DNA of 45,611 nt from Acidobacteriota bacterium (GCA_013813355.1 JACCRT010000035.1:1-45611); one strand, 5' to 3'; shown: positions 1 through 11,058, counted from the first letter of the stretch. Numbers and translations are program-made. Notes: generated from the letters alone by a model not told the origin.

Positions 1-130
1 AAGTGGTCTCACGCGCCAGGATGGAGTCCTCGAGCACATAGCGCGACGCTCTGGGTCACACCTTGTTGTTCGCGCGGGCCCGAGAGGCCCGTTTTCTTTG
101 CCCGAAGTGCACCGATAGAAAAGCTGATTC
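1..130. other. Upstream edge of the window, before fusA
   Basis: No confident gene is seen here. The plus strand carries a terminator-like hairpin at 75-99. On the minus strand a short open stretch from a GTG at 37 down to the window edge reads MLEDSILARETT with GC-rich third positions, so a divergent gene could start here, but twelve codons are too few to call it. No rpsG (S7) C-terminus is recognisable, although S7 is the usual gene before fusA. Confidence 0.3.
75..99 (+). terminator. Rho-independent terminator or leader attenuator before fusA
   Basis: CGGGCC at 75-80 pairs perfectly with GGCCCG at 86-91 around a 5-base loop, followed by TTTTCTTT. This is a classic intrinsic terminator shape. 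It lies only about 30 bases before the fusA start, which leaves little room for a promoter after it. It may therefore act as an attenuator in the fusA leader rather than ending an upstream gene. Confidence 0.6.
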
Positions 131-2251
<2,121 letters not shown>

Positions 2252-2348
2252 TAACTCAGAACTCAGAATCTTGAAGTCAGAACGAGGAACTCAGAATCCG
2301 CATTCCGACGACCGCATTCTGAGTTCAACATTCTGAGTTCTTAGTTTC
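2252..2348 (+). repeat. Heptad-arm element between fusA and rpsJ
   Basis: The spacer is built of 7-base units. The left part repeats CAGAACT/CAGAATC and the right part repeats CTGAGTT in heptad register, giving ACTCAGAAT opposite ATTCTGAGT, so the transcript can fold into a long imperfect hairpin. It ends a few bases before AAGGGG, the ribosome binding site of rpsJ. The same CTCAGAA/TTCTGAG subtype recurs at 7703-7771, 17284-17355 and 19161-19290. Confidence 0.75.
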
Positions 2349-2359
2349 AAGGGGCAGAC

Positions 2360-2695
<336 letters not shown>

Positions 2696-2703
2696 GTCGA
2701 ACC

Positions 2704-3396
2704 ATGCTCAACGGAATCCTAGGCAAGAAAATCGGCATGACGCAGGTGTTCGCCCCGGACGGCACCGTGACGCCGGCGACCGTGATCAAGGCGGGCCCGT
2801 GCGTGGTGGTGCAGGCGAAGACGGCGGGCGCCGACGGTTACGAGGCCGTGCAGATCGGGCTGGTGGAAGAGACGCCCGCCCGGGCGCGCAAACCGCTCGC
2901 CGGGCATTACAAGAAGGCCGGCGTTCCGCCGACCCGCGTGCGCCGCGAGGTGAAGCTGGCGGCCGGCGCCGAGCCGGTCCAGGCGGGCACGCAGGTGCTG
3001 GTCGACGGGCTGTTCGCCGATGGCGATCGCGTGGACGTGATTGGCGTCACCCGCGGGAAGGGTTTCCAGGGCGTTGTCCGGCGGCACCACTTCCGCGGCG
3101 GCGCCGCCTCGCACGGTTCGATGTTCCACCGGGCCCCGGGCTCGATTGGCGCCTCGTCCTTCCCGTCGCGCGTCGTGAAGGGCATGCGCGCTGCCGGCCG
3201 GATGGGCGGTGACCGCGTGACGATTCGGAACCTCAAGGTCGTCCGCGTGGACGCCGAGAACAACCTGCTGGTGGTGTGCGGGGCAATCCCCGGCGCGCCG
3301 GGCGGCTACGTCCTGATTCGCAAGGCGATCGCGGCCAAACGCGTGGCCGTGGCGCAGGCCGAGAAGCCGCAGAAGGTCCAGGTCAAGAAGCGCTAG
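2704..3396 (+). CDS. rplC: 50S ribosomal protein L3
   Basis: L3 is an early-assembling 50S protein whose long loop reaches the peptidyl transferase centre. The start [16 protein letters not shown] and the later [12 protein letters not shown] and [11 protein letters not shown] segments are the family hallmarks. At 230 residues it is near the usual 205-220, with a short basic C-terminal extension. The next gene, rplD, starts 2 bases after its stop, so the two are translationally linked. Confidence 0.97.
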   Translation: MLNGILGKKIGMTQVFAPDGTVTPATVIKAGPCVVVQAKTAGADGYEAVQIGLVEETPARARKPLAGHYKKAGVPPTRVRREVKLAAGAEPVQAGTQVLVDGLFADGDRVDVIGVTRGKGFQGVVRRHHFRGGAASHGSMFHRAPGSIGASSFPSRVVKGMRAAGRMGGDRVTIRNLKVVRVDAENNLLVVCGAIPGAPGGYVLIRKAIAAKRVAVAQAEKPQKVQVKKR

Positions 3397-3398
3397 CC

Positions 3399-4019
3399 AT
3401 GAAACTCGACATCGTCAATACCAACAACGAGAAAGTCGGCGCCCTGGAGCTGAACGACGACGTGTTCGGCGGGCGCGTGCAGTCCGAGCTGATCTGGGAG
3501 TCGGTCGTCCAGCAGAACGCGGCGGACCGGCGCGGCACGCACGCGACGAAGAACCGGGCGGCGGTCAGCGGCAGCGGCAAGAAGCCGTGGCGGCAAAAGG
3601 GCACCGGGCGCGCGCGCGTGGGTGACATTCGCAACCCGATTTGGCGCAAGGGCGGTACGGTCTTCGGGCCGCAGCCCCGCAGCTACGAGTACGACCTGCC
3701 CAAGAAGGTGCGGCTCGGTGCGTTGCGCGCGGCCATTGCCCAGAAGATGCAGGACGGCGCCATGGTCGTGGTCGACGCGCTCGAGGGGGGCGACGGCAAG
3801 ACGAAGGCGACCGTCGAGATGTTCGAACGCCTGGGGCTTCGCGGCAAGACGCTGGTGATCGACGTGCAGCTCGACGAGGTCTTCACCCGGTCGGCGCGCA
3901 ACATCACCGGGGTGAGGCTGATGCCTTCGGCGCGGGTGACCGCCCGCGACGTGATGGACACGGCGCACGTGGTGGCGACGCGCGGCGCGCTCGAGAAGCT
4001 GCAGGACATTCTGGCGTAG
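3399..4019 (+). CDS. rplD: 50S ribosomal protein L4
   Basis: L4 lines the peptide exit tunnel, and in some bacteria it represses its own operon. The ATG at 3399 gives 206 residues starting MKLDIVNTNNEKVG, the usual length. An open frame extends upstream into rplC but has no family similarity there. The tunnel loop is visible as GSGKKPWRQKGTGRARVGDIRNP. The E. coli L4-responsive S10 leader is not recognisable upstream of rpsJ, so autoregulation cannot be claimed here. Confidence 0.96.
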   Translation: MKLDIVNTNNEKVGALELNDDVFGGRVQSELIWESVVQQNAADRRGTHATKNRAAVSGSGKKPWRQKGTGRARVGDIRNPIWRKGGTVFGPQPRSYEYDLPKKVRLGALRAAIAQKMQDGAMVVVDALEGGDGKTKATVEMFERLGLRGKTLVIDVQLDEVFTRSARNITGVRLMPSARVTARDVMDTAHVVATRGALEKLQDILA

Positions 4020-4061
4020 GGGCGCTTTTGCGACCCGCCCTTACACAGACAGGAATCCGAC
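4020..4061 (+). repeat. Short GTAGGGGCG-type spacer hairpin before rplW
   Basis: The 42-base spacer holds GGGCG (4020-4024), complementary to CGCCC at about 4036-4041, and ends with a ribosome binding site (CAGGA) about 8 bases before rplW. The opening GTAGGGGCG, overlapping the rplD stop, recurs after rpsC (6749), after rplR (11061) and after the second pilin (36906), so it is probably a small dispersed intergenic repeat. Confidence 0.4.
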
Positions 4062-4352
4062 ATGAAACTGACAGACGTGATCCGGCGCCCGCTCATCACC
4101 GAGAAGACGACCCTGCTGCGCGAGGACGGCCGGACGATCGTGTTCGAGGTGGCGGTCGGCGCGACCAAGGTGGATATCAAGCGGGCGGTTGAAAAGCTGC
4201 TGGGCTCGAAGGTCGAGGGCGTGCGCACGTCGATCGCCCACGGCAAGTTCAAGCGCCAGGGACGCTTCATGGGCCAGCGGTCCGACTGGAAGAAGGCTTA
4301 CGTGAAGCTCAGAGACGGGGAAAAGATTCCCGAGTTCCTGGAAGGGGCATAG
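4062..4352 (+). CDS. rplW: 50S ribosomal protein L23
   Basis: L23 sits at the exit of the peptide tunnel and is the docking site for trigger factor and SRP. The 96 residues show the family pattern: [11 protein letters not shown] at the N-terminus, then [20 protein letters not shown] and the basic loop [19 protein letters not shown]. Length is typical. rplB follows after 4 bases. Confidence 0.96.
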   Translation: MKLTDVIRRPLITEKTTLLREDGRTIVFEVAVGATKVDIKRAVEKLLGSKVEGVRTSIAHGKFKRQGRFMGQRSDWKKAYVKLRDGEKIPEFLEGA

Positions 4353-4356
4353 CAGG

Positions 4357-5181
4357 ATGCCGATCAGAAAATACAACCCGACGTCCCCGGGCCGGCGGTT
4401 CCAGACCGTGCAGGTGAACGACGAGATCACCGCGACCGAGCCGTACAAGCCGCTGACCGAGCCGCTCAAGAAGTCGGGCGGCCGAAACAACCACGGCGAG
4501 CTGACGATCTGGTGGCGCGGCGGCGGCCACAAGCGGGCCTACCGGATCATCGATTTCAAGCGGGACAAGCGTGACATCCCGGCGAAGGTGGCGACGGTCG
4601 AGTACGACCCGAACCGGTCGGCGCGTATCGCGCTGCTGACCTACGCCGACGGCGAGAAGCGGTACATCCTGCAGCCGGCGGGCATCAAGCCGGGCGACAC
4701 CATTGTCTCGGGCACCGGCGTTGACATCCTGCCCGGGAATGCTCTCCCGCTCAAGAACATCCCGCTCGGCACGCAGATCCACAACGTGGAGCTGCGGCCC
4801 GGCAAGGGCGGCCAGATTGCACGCAGCGCCGGGTCTTCGGTACAGCTCGTGGCCAAGGAAGGCGAGTACGCCTCGGTCAAGATGCCGTCGGGCGAGATCC
4901 GGAAGATCAACATCGAGTGCATGGCGACGATCGGCCAAGTGGGTAATGTCGATCATGAGAACGTGTCGATTGGCAAGGCGGGGCGCAACCGCTGGCTCGG
5001 GAAGAAGCCGCACGTGCGCGGCGTCGCGATGAACCCGGTGGACCATCCGCTGGGCGGCGGCGAAGGCAAAACGTCGGGCGGCCGGCATCCGGTGTCGCCA
5101 TGGGGCCAGCCGACGAAGGGGTTCAAAACGCGGAACCGGAAGTCGACGGACCGCTTCATCGTGCAGAGACGTAAGAAGTAG
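4357..5181 (+). CDS. rplB: 50S ribosomal protein L2
   Basis: L2 is a core 50S protein needed for subunit joining and peptidyl transfer. The 274 residues match the family length. Visible signatures are PTSPGRRFQ near the start, [12 protein letters not shown], and the C-terminal [21 protein letters not shown] block, which includes the conserved histidine near the peptidyl transferase centre. It is followed by a 95-base spacer filled by a heptad-arm element. Confidence 0.97.
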   Translation: MPIRKYNPTSPGRRFQTVQVNDEITATEPYKPLTEPLKKSGGRNNHGELTIWWRGGGHKRAYRIIDFKRDKRDIPAKVATVEYDPNRSARIALLTYADGEKRYILQPAGIKPGDTIVSGTGVDILPGNALPLKNIPLGTQIHNVELRPGKGGQIARSAGSSVQLVAKEGEYASVKMPSGEIRKINIECMATIGQVGNVDHENVSIGKAGRNRWLGKKPHVRGVAMNPVDHPLGGGEGKTSGGRHPVSPWGQPTKGFKTRNRKSTDRFIVQRRKK

Positions 5182-5270
5182 CTGGCAGCAGGCAGCAGGC
5201 AGTAGGCAGCAGGCAGCTACGGGCTGCGAGCTGCCGGCTGCGAGCTGCCAGCTGCCAGCTACAAGGATCA
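5182..5270 (+). repeat. Heptad-arm element between rplB and rpsS (best-formed copy)
   Basis: The left arm is five CAG-headed heptads (CAGCAGG, CAGCAGG, CAGTAGG, CAGCAGG, CAGCTAC). It is followed directly by five CTG-headed heptads (CTGCGAG, CTGCCGG, CTGCGAG, CTGCCAG, CTGCCAG) and the end sequence CTACAAGGATCA at 5259-5270. The two arms are complementary, so the transcript can fold into a long hairpin. The AAGGA of the end sequence is the ribosome binding site of rpsS. The same end occurs at 15494-15505 and 16636-16647, and nearly the same at 35531-35539. Confidence 0.85.
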
Positions 5271-5276
5271 GCAGAT

Positions 5277-5576
5277 ATGTCCAGATCACTGAAGAAGGGA
5301 CCGTTCATCGACGTCCCGCTGCTCGAGAAGGTGGAAATCATGAACCGCGGGGGCGACAAGAAGGTCATCAAGACCTGGTCGCGCCGCTCGACGGTCGTGC
5401 CCGAGATGGTGGGGCACACGATCGCCGTGCACAACGGGCGGAAGTTCATTCCGGTGTACCTGACCGAGAACATGGTCGGTCACAAGCTGGGTGAGTTCGC
5501 GCCGACGCGGACCTTCAAGGGGCACACGACCAAGAGCGACAAGGCGGCGTCGGTGTCGCCCAAGGCGGGCGGGTAA
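5277..5576 (+). CDS. rpsS: 30S ribosomal protein S19
   Basis: S19 lies in the 30S head and contacts the A-site tRNA region with S13. The 99 residues carry the family signatures SRSLKKGPF at the start, [19 protein letters not shown] in the middle and [14 protein letters not shown] near the end. Its ribosome binding site comes from the upstream repeat element. The stop codon TAA overlaps the rplV start (TAATG), indicating coupled translation. Confidence 0.97.
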   Translation: MSRSLKKGPFIDVPLLEKVEIMNRGGDKKVIKTWSRRSTVVPEMVGHTIAVHNGRKFIPVYLTENMVGHKLGEFAPTRTFKGHTTKSDKAASVSPKAGG

Positions 5577-6070
5577 TGGCCGTCCAGTCTCACGCGACCG
5601 CGAAGTACGTGCGCACGTCGGCGCAGAAGGCGGGGCTGGTCCTCGACCAGATTCGCGGGCGTGACGTGAACCATGCCCTGGCCACCCTGCGCTTCGCGCG
5701 CAAGGCGGTCGCGCGTGACATCGAGAAGGTGTTGCGCTCGGCCATCGCCAACGCCCAGCAGAAGGAAGGGTTCGGGGGGGACGTCGAACGGCTGGTCGTC
5801 ACCGCGTGCTACGCGAACCAGGGCCCGTCGCAGAAGCGGATCCGCCCGGCCCCAATGGGCCGCGCGTTCCGGATCGTGAAGCGGACCGCGCACCTGACCG
5901 TCGAGCTCGCCGAGCGGCCGACGAAGGTGGTCGCACCGCCCGCCGCCGGAGAGGCGGCGCCGAAGCGCGCCCGTGGCGCGAAGCCAAAGGCCGCGGCAAA
6001 GTCGCGCACGGCCAGGACCGGCGCGGCCAAGAAGAAGACGGCAACTGCAAAGAAGAAGGCAAAGGCGTAA
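5576..6070 (+). CDS. rplV: 50S ribosomal protein L22, with basic C-terminal tail
   Basis: L22 spans the 50S subunit and lines the exit tunnel with its beta-hairpin. The first 115 residues are a normal L22 ([24 protein letters not shown]-type hairpin seen as [23 protein letters not shown]). The remaining roughly 45 residues are a low-complexity Lys/Ala/Arg tail, making 164 residues against the usual 110-120. Such tails occur in several phyla and probably bind rRNA at the surface; this last point is inference. Both ends overlap the neighbouring genes by one base (TAATG). Confidence 0.95.
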   Translation: MAVQSHATAKYVRTSAQKAGLVLDQIRGRDVNHALATLRFARKAVARDIEKVLRSAIANAQQKEGFGGDVERLVVTACYANQGPSQKRIRPAPMGRAFRIVKRTAHLTVELAERPTKVVAPPAAGEAAPKRARGAKPKAAAKSRTARTGAAKKKTATAKKKAKA

Positions 6071-6750
6071 TGGGTCAGAAAGTACATCCTTACGGGTTTC
6101 GGCTCGGCTTCAACAAGACGTGGCGCTCGCGCTGGTTCGCCGACAAGGACTACGCGAAGCTGCTCCACGAGGACCTGAAGCTGCGCGACACGCTAAAGGC
6201 GCGGTTCGCCCACGCCGGGGTGTCGAAGATCGAGATCGAGCGTGCGGCCAACAAGCTGAAGATCGACATCCATACCTCCCGCCCCGGGATCATCATCGGG
6301 CGCAAGGGGACGGAGGTCGACAAGCTGAAGCAGGAGATCCAGAAGAAGACCAACCGCGAGGTCTTCATCAACATCCAGGAAATCCAGAAGCCGGAACTCG
6401 ACGCGCAGCTCATCTCCGAGTCGGTCGCCATGCAGCTCGAGAAGCGCGTGGCCTTCCGCCGCGCGATGCGCAAGGCGGTCGAGTCGGCGCTGCGCTTCGG
6501 CGCACGCGGGATCAAGGTCCGAGTGTCGGGCCGGCTGAACGGCGCCGAGATCGCGCGCTCCGAGTGGTACCTGCACGGTCAGTTGCCGCTGCAGACGCTG
6601 CGCGCCGACATCGACTACGGGTTTGCGGAAGCGAGCACCACCTACGGACAGATCGGCGTGAAGGTGTGGCTCTACAAGGGTGAGCGGCTCGTGCCGCGCA
6701 TCGGCCGTGAAGAGGATTACCGTGCGCCGAGGCGTCCGGCGCGGGTGTAG
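6070..6750 (+). CDS. rpsC: 30S ribosomal protein S3
   Basis: S3 forms part of the mRNA entry channel and its helicase activity. The start [14 protein letters not shown] at 6070 overlaps the rplV stop, and 226 residues is a normal length. The KH domain is visible as [17 protein letters not shown], and the C-terminal domain as [14 protein letters not shown] and [22 protein letters not shown]. The frame is open further upstream but that part has no S3 similarity. Confidence 0.96.
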   Translation: MGQKVHPYGFRLGFNKTWRSRWFADKDYAKLLHEDLKLRDTLKARFAHAGVSKIEIERAANKLKIDIHTSRPGIIIGRKGTEVDKLKQEIQKKTNREVFINIQEIQKPELDAQLISESVAMQLEKRVAFRRAMRKAVESALRFGARGIKVRVSGRLNGAEIARSEWYLHGQLPLQTLRADIDYGFAEASTTYGQIGVKVWLYKGERLVPRIGREEDYRAPRRPARV

Positions 6751-6820
6751 GGGCGGTGTGGCCGCCACGCCGGGCCCGGAGCCCGGCACGCGGAGGCTCG
6801 ACCTCAGGTCGGGCGTTGGA
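6751..6820. repeat. Three consecutive palindromes between rpsC and rplP
   Basis: The spacer contains a GGGCGGTGTGGCCGCC hairpin, then GCCGGG and CCCGGC separated by 7 bases, then GCTCGACCT (6796-6804) and AGGTCGGGC (6806-6814) around one base. The last one belongs to a GACCT/AGGTC palindrome family also seen at 16054-16073 and 33567-33587. No coding potential is seen. The rplP ribosome binding site (TTGGAG) follows directly. Confidence 0.5.
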
Positions 6821-6828
6821 GATTCATC

Positions 6829-7254
6829 ATGTTGATGCCGAAGAAGGTCAAGTATCGGAAACAGCAGCGCGGCCGCATGGCGGGCAAGGCGTGGCGCGGA
6901 TCCGACGTGTCGTTCGGGGAGTACGGGCTGAAGGCGCTCGAGCCCTGCTGGATGACCGCCCGGCAGATCGAAGCGGCGCGTGTCGCCATGACCCGATCCA
7001 TCAAGCGCGGCGGCAAGATCTGGGTCCGTGTGTTCCCGGACAAGCCGATCACGAAGAAGCCGCAGGAAACGCGCATGGGCAAGGGTAAGGGCGCCCCGGA
7101 GGAATGGGTCTGCGTCGTGAGGCCAGGCCGGATCCTGTTCGAGATGGAAGGGGTCACCGAGATCGACGCGCGCGCGGCGATGCGTCTGGCGGCGGCGAAG
7201 CTGCCGATCAAGACCAAGTTCGCGACGCGGTTCGCTCAGGAGAAGGCGTCATGA
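6829..7254 (+). CDS. rplP: 50S ribosomal protein L16
   Basis: L16 organises the A site of the 50S subunit and is one of the last proteins to join. The 141 residues begin [17 protein letters not shown] and include [24 protein letters not shown] split around the middle and [20 protein letters not shown], which are family signatures. Its stop TGA overlaps the ATG of rpmC. Confidence 0.97.
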   Translation: MLMPKKVKYRKQQRGRMAGKAWRGSDVSFGEYGLKALEPCWMTARQIEAARVAMTRSIKRGGKIWVRVFPDKPITKKPQETRMGKGKGAPEEWVCVVRPGRILFEMEGVTEIDARAAMRLAAAKLPIKTKFATRFAQEKAS

Positions 7255-7442
7255 AGGTGGCGGAAATTCGTGACCTGGCCGTGGACGAGCTGCGGCAGCG
7301 CGAGCGGGAGATGGACGATCAGCTCTTCCGGCTGCGGATTCAGAAGTCGATGGGGCAACTCGAGGCGGCGCACAAGCTGAAGTCCGTGCGCCGGGACCTC
7401 GCCCGCGTGAAGACGGTGCTGCGTGAGAAGGAGACGGCGTAA
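7251..7442 (+). CDS. rpmC: 50S ribosomal protein L29
   Basis: L29 is a small helical protein near the tunnel exit, next to L23. The ATG at 7251 overlaps the rplP stop (ATGA) and gives 63 residues, the usual size. The sequence has the L29 two-helix pattern: [18 protein letters not shown], then [14 protein letters not shown] and [15 protein letters not shown]. rpsQ follows after 5 bases. Confidence 0.93.
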   Translation: MKVAEIRDLAVDELRQREREMDDQLFRLRIQKSMGQLEAAHKLKSVRRDLARVKTVLREKETA

Positions 7443-7447
7443 GGACC

Positions 7448-7702
7448 ATGGCCACCAAAGCTGAAATTACCGGCGTCATCGTCAGCGACCGCATGGACAA
7501 GAGTGTGGTCGTCGCGGTCGAGCGCCAGGTGCGCGACCCGCTCTACGGGAAGATCATCCGCCGCACGTCGAAGTTCCTGGCGCACGATGACGCCAACGAG
7601 GCGAAGATCGGCGACCGCGTCACCATTGTCGAAACCCGGCCGATCAGCCGCCGCAAGCGATGGGTCGTGACGAGGATCGTGGAGAAGGCAAAGCAAATCT
7701 AG
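7448..7702 (+). CDS. rpsQ: 30S ribosomal protein S17
   Basis: S17 is an OB-fold protein that binds the 5' domain of 16S rRNA. The 84 residues show [20 protein letters not shown], the segment [19 protein letters not shown] and the end motif [18 protein letters not shown], all typical of the family. The start lies 5 bases after rpmC. It is followed by a 77-base heptad-arm spacer. Confidence 0.96.
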   Translation: MATKAEITGVIVSDRMDKSVVVAVERQVRDPLYGKIIRRTSKFLAHDDANEAKIGDRVTIVETRPISRRKRWVVTRIVEKAKQI

Positions 7703-7771
7703 GAACTCAGAAGTCAGAATGTGAACTCAGAACGTTCCTGGTTTCTTCATTCTGAGTTCTGAGTTTCAGGA
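7703..7771 (+). repeat. Heptad-arm element between rpsQ and rplN
   Basis: CAG-headed units (CAGAAGT, CAGAATG, CAGAACG) are followed after a short loop by CTGAGTT CTGAGTT. ACTCAGAA and TTCTGAGT can pair. This is the same subtype as the element between fusA and rpsJ. The right end runs into TTTCAGGAG, which is the ribosome binding site of rplN. Confidence 0.75.
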
Positions 7772-7779
7772 GAACCACC

Positions 7780-8148
7780 ATGATTCAGATGCGATCCGTT
7801 CTCGACGTCGCCGACAACTCCGGGGCCCGCAAGATTGCCGTGATCAACCCGATCGGCGGCTCGACCGGGCGCTACGCGCGGCTTGGCGATATCGTCACCG
7901 CCTCGGTGAAGGAAGCCACGCCCGACGGTACTGTGAAAAAGGGCCAGGTCGTGAAGGCTGTCATCGTCCGCACGCGCAAGGAGCAGCGGCGGAAGGACGG
8001 CACCTACATCCGGTTCGACCGCAACGCGGCCGTGCTGGTGAACGACAACAACGAGCCAGTGGGCACCCGCGTGTTCGGGCCGGTCGCGCGCGAGTTGCGC
8101 GAGCGCCGGTTCATGAAGATTATTTCGCTGGCGCCGGAGGTCCTGTAA
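7780..8148 (+). CDS. rplN: 50S ribosomal protein L14
   Basis: L14 forms an intersubunit bridge with 16S rRNA helix 44. The 122 residues are exactly the family length. [19 protein letters not shown], then [32 protein letters not shown] and [24 protein letters not shown] (read in parts) are diagnostic. The AGGAG ribosome binding site lies 9 bases upstream of the ATG. Confidence 0.97.
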   Translation: MIQMRSVLDVADNSGARKIAVINPIGGSTGRYARLGDIVTASVKEATPDGTVKKGQVVKAVIVRTRKEQRRKDGTYIRFDRNAAVLVNDNNEPVGTRVFGPVARELRERRFMKIISLAPEVL

Positions 8149-8287
8149 GGGCCCGAGTCGAGCCGCTGGCCGTGCTGGGCCAGTGTGAAGTGAGGATCGC
8201 AGGCGAATCAGCAGCGCCGGCGGCCCGCGCGAGGCGCGAAGTCGCCGAGCGCGAGCGAGCGGGGTGGGGCCCCGCGAGCATTTAACT
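8149..8287 (+). other. 139-base spacer between rplN and rplX
   Basis: No gene is seen. It contains short inverted repeats, including CTGGCC with GGCCAG near 8166-8183 and GGGGCCCC near 8269-8276. It lacks the heptad repeats found in many other spacers here, and no strong ribosome binding site is visible just before rplX. Confidence 0.3.
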
Positions 8288-8620
8288 ATGTCCAGACTAG
8301 CAACACCGATTCGAAAGAACGACAACGTGGTGGTCGTCACCGGCAAGGATCGCGGCAAGCGCGGGCGCGTGCTGAAGGTCGTGCCGGACAAGAACCGCCT
8401 GATTGTCGAGGGCGTGAACATCATCAAGCGCCACACCAAGCCCAACCCGCAGCGCGGGATCAAGGGGGGGGTGGTCGAGCGCGAGGCCGCGCTGCACGCG
8501 TCCAACGTGCAGCTCGTCTGCCCGGAATGCAGCAAGCCGACCCGTCTCGGCCGCCGGGTGCTCGGCGACGGCCGCAAGGTCCGGTTCTGCCGCAAGTGCG
8601 AGGGAGTGGTAGATAAATGA
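8288..8620 (+). CDS. rplX: 50S ribosomal protein L24, with C-terminal zinc ribbon
   Basis: L24 starts 50S assembly by binding the 5' end of 23S rRNA. The ATG at 8288 gives 110 residues beginning [26 protein letters not shown], the KOW-type L24 start. An upstream GTG at 8264 would add eight residues with no family support. The C-terminal part has four cysteines in two CxxC pairs (78, 81, 101, 104), the zinc-binding form seen in many bacterial L24 proteins. The last bases overlap the rplE start (ATGA). Confidence 0.95.
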   Translation: MSRLATPIRKNDNVVVVTGKDRGKRGRVLKVVPDKNRLIVEGVNIIKRHTKPNPQRGIKGGVVEREAALHASNVQLVCPECSKPTRLGRRVLGDGRKVRFCRKCEGVVDK

Positions 8621-9159
8621 GCCGCCTGAGGGAACGCTATCAGAACGACGTGATGCCCACGCTGCGGAAGGAATTCGGCTACCGCAACGTGATGGCCATC
8701 CCCAGGATCGAAAAGGTGGTCGTCAACATGGGGCTTGGCGAGGCGACGCAGAATGCGAAGATCGCCGACGTGGGCGCCGATGAGCTCGCCCGCATCACCG
8801 GCCAGAAGCCTGTGACGACCCGCGCGAAGAAGTCGATCGCGCAGTTCAAGCTCCGGCAGGGGATGCCGGTCGGCGCCATGGTCACGCTGCGCGGCGACCG
8901 GATGTGGGAGTTCATCGACCGGCTGATTTCGGTCGCCCTGCCCCGCGTGCGTGACTTCCGCGGCGTGTCGCCGCGCGGATTCGACGGTCGTGGGAATTAC
9001 ACGCTCGGGCTGAAGGACCAGTTGTTGTTCCCCGAGATCGATTACATGAAGGTCGACAAGGCGCGCGGCATGAACATTTCGTTCGTGACGACGGCCCGGA
9101 CCGACGAGGAATCGCGCAAGCTGCTCCAGTTGCTGGGGATGCCGTTCAGGCAGCAGTAG
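8617..9159 (+). CDS. rplE: 50S ribosomal protein L5
   Basis: L5 binds 5S rRNA and touches the P-site tRNA. The 180 residues match the family. Visible are [43 protein letters not shown] (in parts), [15 protein letters not shown] and the end [22 protein letters not shown]. It overlaps rplX by four bases. A 163-base spacer with a heptad-arm element follows. Confidence 0.97.
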   Translation: MSRLRERYQNDVMPTLRKEFGYRNVMAIPRIEKVVVNMGLGEATQNAKIADVGADELARITGQKPVTTRAKKSIAQFKLRQGMPVGAMVTLRGDRMWEFIDRLISVALPRVRDFRGVSPRGFDGRGNYTLGLKDQLLFPEIDYMKVDKARGMNISFVTTARTDEESRKLLQLLGMPFRQQ

Positions 9160-9303
9160 AGAGCTGGCAGCAGGCAGCAGGCAGTAAGACAGCTGGCAGT
9201 CGAGGGGACGGAGTTAACGGAGGCAGTTAGTGGAAGGCGAGCAGAGACTGAGCGTTGGCAAGGAGTGCTGGTAGCTGCCGACTGCCGACTGCCGACTGCC
9301 GAC
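9160..9303 (+). repeat. Heptad-arm element between rplE and rpsN
   Basis: The left arm is CAGCAGG, CAGCAGG, CAGTAAG. After about 90 bases of unique sequence, which includes a GGAGTTAACGGAGGCAGTTA stretch, the right arm is four CTGCCGA heptads plus a final CTGAC. The central part is longer than in the other ribosomal spacers, as expected if it were the remains of a larger insert, but I cannot recognise a coding remnant in it. Confidence 0.75.
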
Positions 9304-9322
9304 TGACATCGAAGAAGAGAAT

Positions 9323-9508
9323 ATGGCCACTACCGCAAAGATCGCCAAAGAAGCCAAGCCCGCGAAGTTCAAGGTCCGGTTGCGGAATCGCTGCCACCGC
9401 TGTGGGCGCCCGCGCGCCTACCTGCGCAAGTTTGCGCTCTGCCGTCTCTGCTTCCGCAAGCTGGCGCTTGAGGGGGACGTGGCCGGGGTGACCAAGAGCA
9501 GCTGGTAA
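9323..9508 (+). CDS. rpsN: 30S ribosomal protein S14, zinc type
   Basis: S14 completes the 30S head. This is the short zinc-binding (type Z) form: 61 residues with cysteines at 24, 27, 40 and 43 (CHRC and CRLC) and the end GVTKSSW. The first 15 or so residues are a Lys/Ala-rich leader. The start at 9323 follows AGAAGAGA. It is flanked on both sides by heptad-arm elements. Confidence 0.95.
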   Translation: MATTAKIAKEAKPAKFKVRLRNRCHRCGRPRAYLRKFALCRLCFRKLALEGDVAGVTKSSW

Positions 9509-9620
9509 GAAAGCTGTCAGCTCTCAGCTGTCACCCTGCGGCGCGGACGCCGGGGGAGGATGGGGAGAGCTGCAACGAACGCTGATAGCTGATAGCTGAA
9601 AAAGCTGAGAGCCAAGGAAT
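9509..9620 (+). repeat. Heptad-arm element between rpsN and rpsH
   Basis: The left arm has CAGCTCT and CAGCTGT units (near 9518-9534), and the right arm has CTGATAG, CTGATAG, CTGAAAA and CTGAGAG (near 9582-9611). AGCTATCAGC-like and AGCTGATAGCT-like stretches can pair. The unit subtype is CTGATAG, shared with the elements at 10030-10108 and 16562-16647. The rpsH ribosome binding site (CCAAGGA) is at its right edge. Confidence 0.7.
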
Positions 9621-10025
9621 ATGACTGATCCGATCGCAGACATGCTGACGCGCATTCGCAACGCGACGATTGGCCGGCATCCCCGGGTGGACATGCCGGC
9701 GTCGCGCCTGAAGGTGGAGATTGCGCGCATCCTCGAGAGCGAGGGGTACATCCACGGATTCAAGGTGCTGGAGCCGCAGGCGGGCGACCAACCGCAGGCC
9801 ACGCTGCGCGTGATGCTGAAGTACGGGCCGCGCGGCGAGCGCGTCATCACCGGCATCCAGCGGGTGAGCCGGCCCGGCCGGCGCGTCTACTTCGGGCGCG
9901 ACGACGTGCCGGAGGTGCTCGCGGGCCTGGGCACGAGCATCCTGACGACCTCGCAGGGCGTCATGACCGGCCGTGCGGCGGTCAAGGCCGGCGTGGGCGG
10001 CGAAGTCCTCTGCAACGTGTGGTAA
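9621..10025 (+). CDS. rpsH: 30S ribosomal protein S8
   Basis: S8 binds the central domain of 16S rRNA and, in E. coli, represses the spc operon. The 134 residues show MTDPIADMLTRIRNA at the start and the C-terminal GLGTSILTTSQGVMTGRAA with GGEVLCNVW, all family signatures. The ribosome binding site AAGGA lies 6 bases before the ATG. No copy of the S8 operator is recognised in this window. Confidence 0.97.
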   Translation: MTDPIADMLTRIRNATIGRHPRVDMPASRLKVEIARILESEGYIHGFKVLEPQAGDQPQATLRVMLKYGPRGERVITGIQRVSRPGRRVYFGRDDVPEVLAGLGTSILTTSQGVMTGRAAVKAGVGGEVLCNVW

Positions 10026-10118
10026 CAGCGCGTCTGCTGTCAGCCATCAGCCGTCAGCCGGTGCTGAGAGCTGAACGGGTTGAGAGCGGGAAGCTGATAG
10101 CTGAAAGCCGAAAGAGCC
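10026..10118 (+). repeat. Heptad-arm element between rpsH and rplF
   Basis: The left arm is CAGCCAT, CAGCCGT, CAGCCGG. The right arm has CTGAGAG and CTGAACG, then CTGATAG and CTGAAAG. The arms are complementary in part. It fills almost the whole spacer, and no separate strong ribosome binding site is visible; GAAAGAG close to the ATG may serve. Confidence 0.7.
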
Positions 10119-10658
10119 ATGTCCAGAATTGGTAAGAAAATCATTCCCGTCCCCAAGGGCGTGAAGATCGACATCAAGCCGGGTGTCGTCGAGGTCCAGG
10201 GTCCCAAGGGGACGCTGCGGCAGCCGCTGCCGAGGGGAATCGGGTTCGAGCTCGAGGGCGACGAACTGCACGCCCGGACGCTCACCGACGAGTCGTCGCT
10301 CGGCAAGTTTCACGGCCTTGCGCGCAGCCTCGTGGCCAACGCGGTCACCGGCGTGACCGAGGGCTTCCGGAAGGATCTCGACATCGTCGGCGTCGGCTAC
10401 CGTGCCGAGGTGAAGGGCCAGCAGGTGCATTTCGCGCTCGGATACTCGCACCCGGTGGTGTTCGACATCCCCAAGGGAATCGACATCGCGATCGACAAGC
10501 AGACGCACATTACCGTGACCGGGATCGACCGGCAGGCGGTCGGGCAGGTGGCGGCCAACATCCGCCGGCTGCGGAAGCCGGACCCGTACAAGCAGAAGGG
10601 CGTCCGCTATACGGGTGAAGTGCTGAAGAAGAAGGCCGGCAAGACCGGAGCCAAGTAA
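10119..10658 (+). CDS. rplF: 50S ribosomal protein L6
   Basis: L6 sits near the factor-binding site of the 50S subunit. The 179 residues carry [15 protein letters not shown] at the start, [20 protein letters not shown] in the middle, and the L6 signature [14 protein letters not shown] near the C-terminus. Length is typical. rplR follows after a 25-base spacer made of CTGAAGG repeats. Confidence 0.97.
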   Translation: MSRIGKKIIPVPKGVKIDIKPGVVEVQGPKGTLRQPLPRGIGFELEGDELHARTLTDESSLGKFHGLARSLVANAVTGVTEGFRKDLDIVGVGYRAEVKGQQVHFALGYSHPVVFDIPKGIDIAIDKQTHITVTGIDRQAVGQVAANIRRLRKPDPYKQKGVRYTGEVLKKKAGKTGAK

Positions 10659-10683
10659 ACGGCTGAAGGTAGAAGGCTGAAGG
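10659..10683 (+). repeat. CTGAAGG repeats before rplR
   Basis: The 25-base spacer reads as two CTGAAGG units with a related GTAGAAGG between them, and the second unit runs into the rplR ATG. Only CTG-headed units are present, with no left arm, so it looks like a reduced copy of the heptad elements. GAAGG serves as the ribosome binding site. Confidence 0.6.
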
Positions 10684-11058
10684 ATGAAGATCAACACGAC
10701 CAAGGATCGGCGCAAGCGGATTTCGCTGCGGCAGCGGAAGCGGATCGCGGGCACTCCCGAGAGGCCGCGGCTGCGCGTGTTCCGCAGCGTCTCGCACGTG
10801 TACGCCCAGGTGATCGACGACATGAGCGGCACCACGATCGTCTCGGCCGCGAGCACGGAGTCGGAGTTCAAGGGGAAGTTGGGCGAGGGCGCGAGGCCTG
10901 GCAACCAGGCCGGCGCGCAGGCGCTCGGCCGTGCCATCGCCGAGCGGCTGAAGGCCAAGGGCATCACACGCGTGGTGTTCGACCGTGGCGGATTTCTCTA
11001 TCACGGCCGCGTGCGCGCGGTCGCCGAGGCGGCGCGGGAAGCAGGCCTGGAGTTCTGA
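10684..11058 (+). CDS. rplR: 50S ribosomal protein L18
   Basis: L18 binds 5S rRNA with L5. The 124 residues have the usual basic N-terminus ([16 protein letters not shown]), then [19 protein letters not shown] and the C-terminal [26 protein letters not shown] (in parts), typical of the family. rpsE follows after 39 bases that start with TGTAGGGGCGG, part of a small dispersed repeat. Confidence 0.97.
   Translation: MKINTTKDRRKRISLRQRKRIAGTPERPRLRVFRSVSHVYAQVIDDMSGTTIVSAASTESEFKGKLGEGARPGNQAGAQALGRAIAERLKAKGITRVVFDRGGFLYHGRVRAVAEAAREAGLEF

Noticed and set aside
1-37. Start of a divergent minus-strand gene at the window edge
   Set aside because: Only twelve codons are available and the start is uncertain; described in the edge feature but not called as a gene.
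5182-5270. CRISPR array
   Set aside because: The units are 7 bases long and contiguous with no spacers; no cas genes are present.
9185-9275. Hidden four-helix-bundle remnant in the centre of the rplE-rpsN element
   Set aside because: I could not recognise family residues in any frame of this 90-base stretch.
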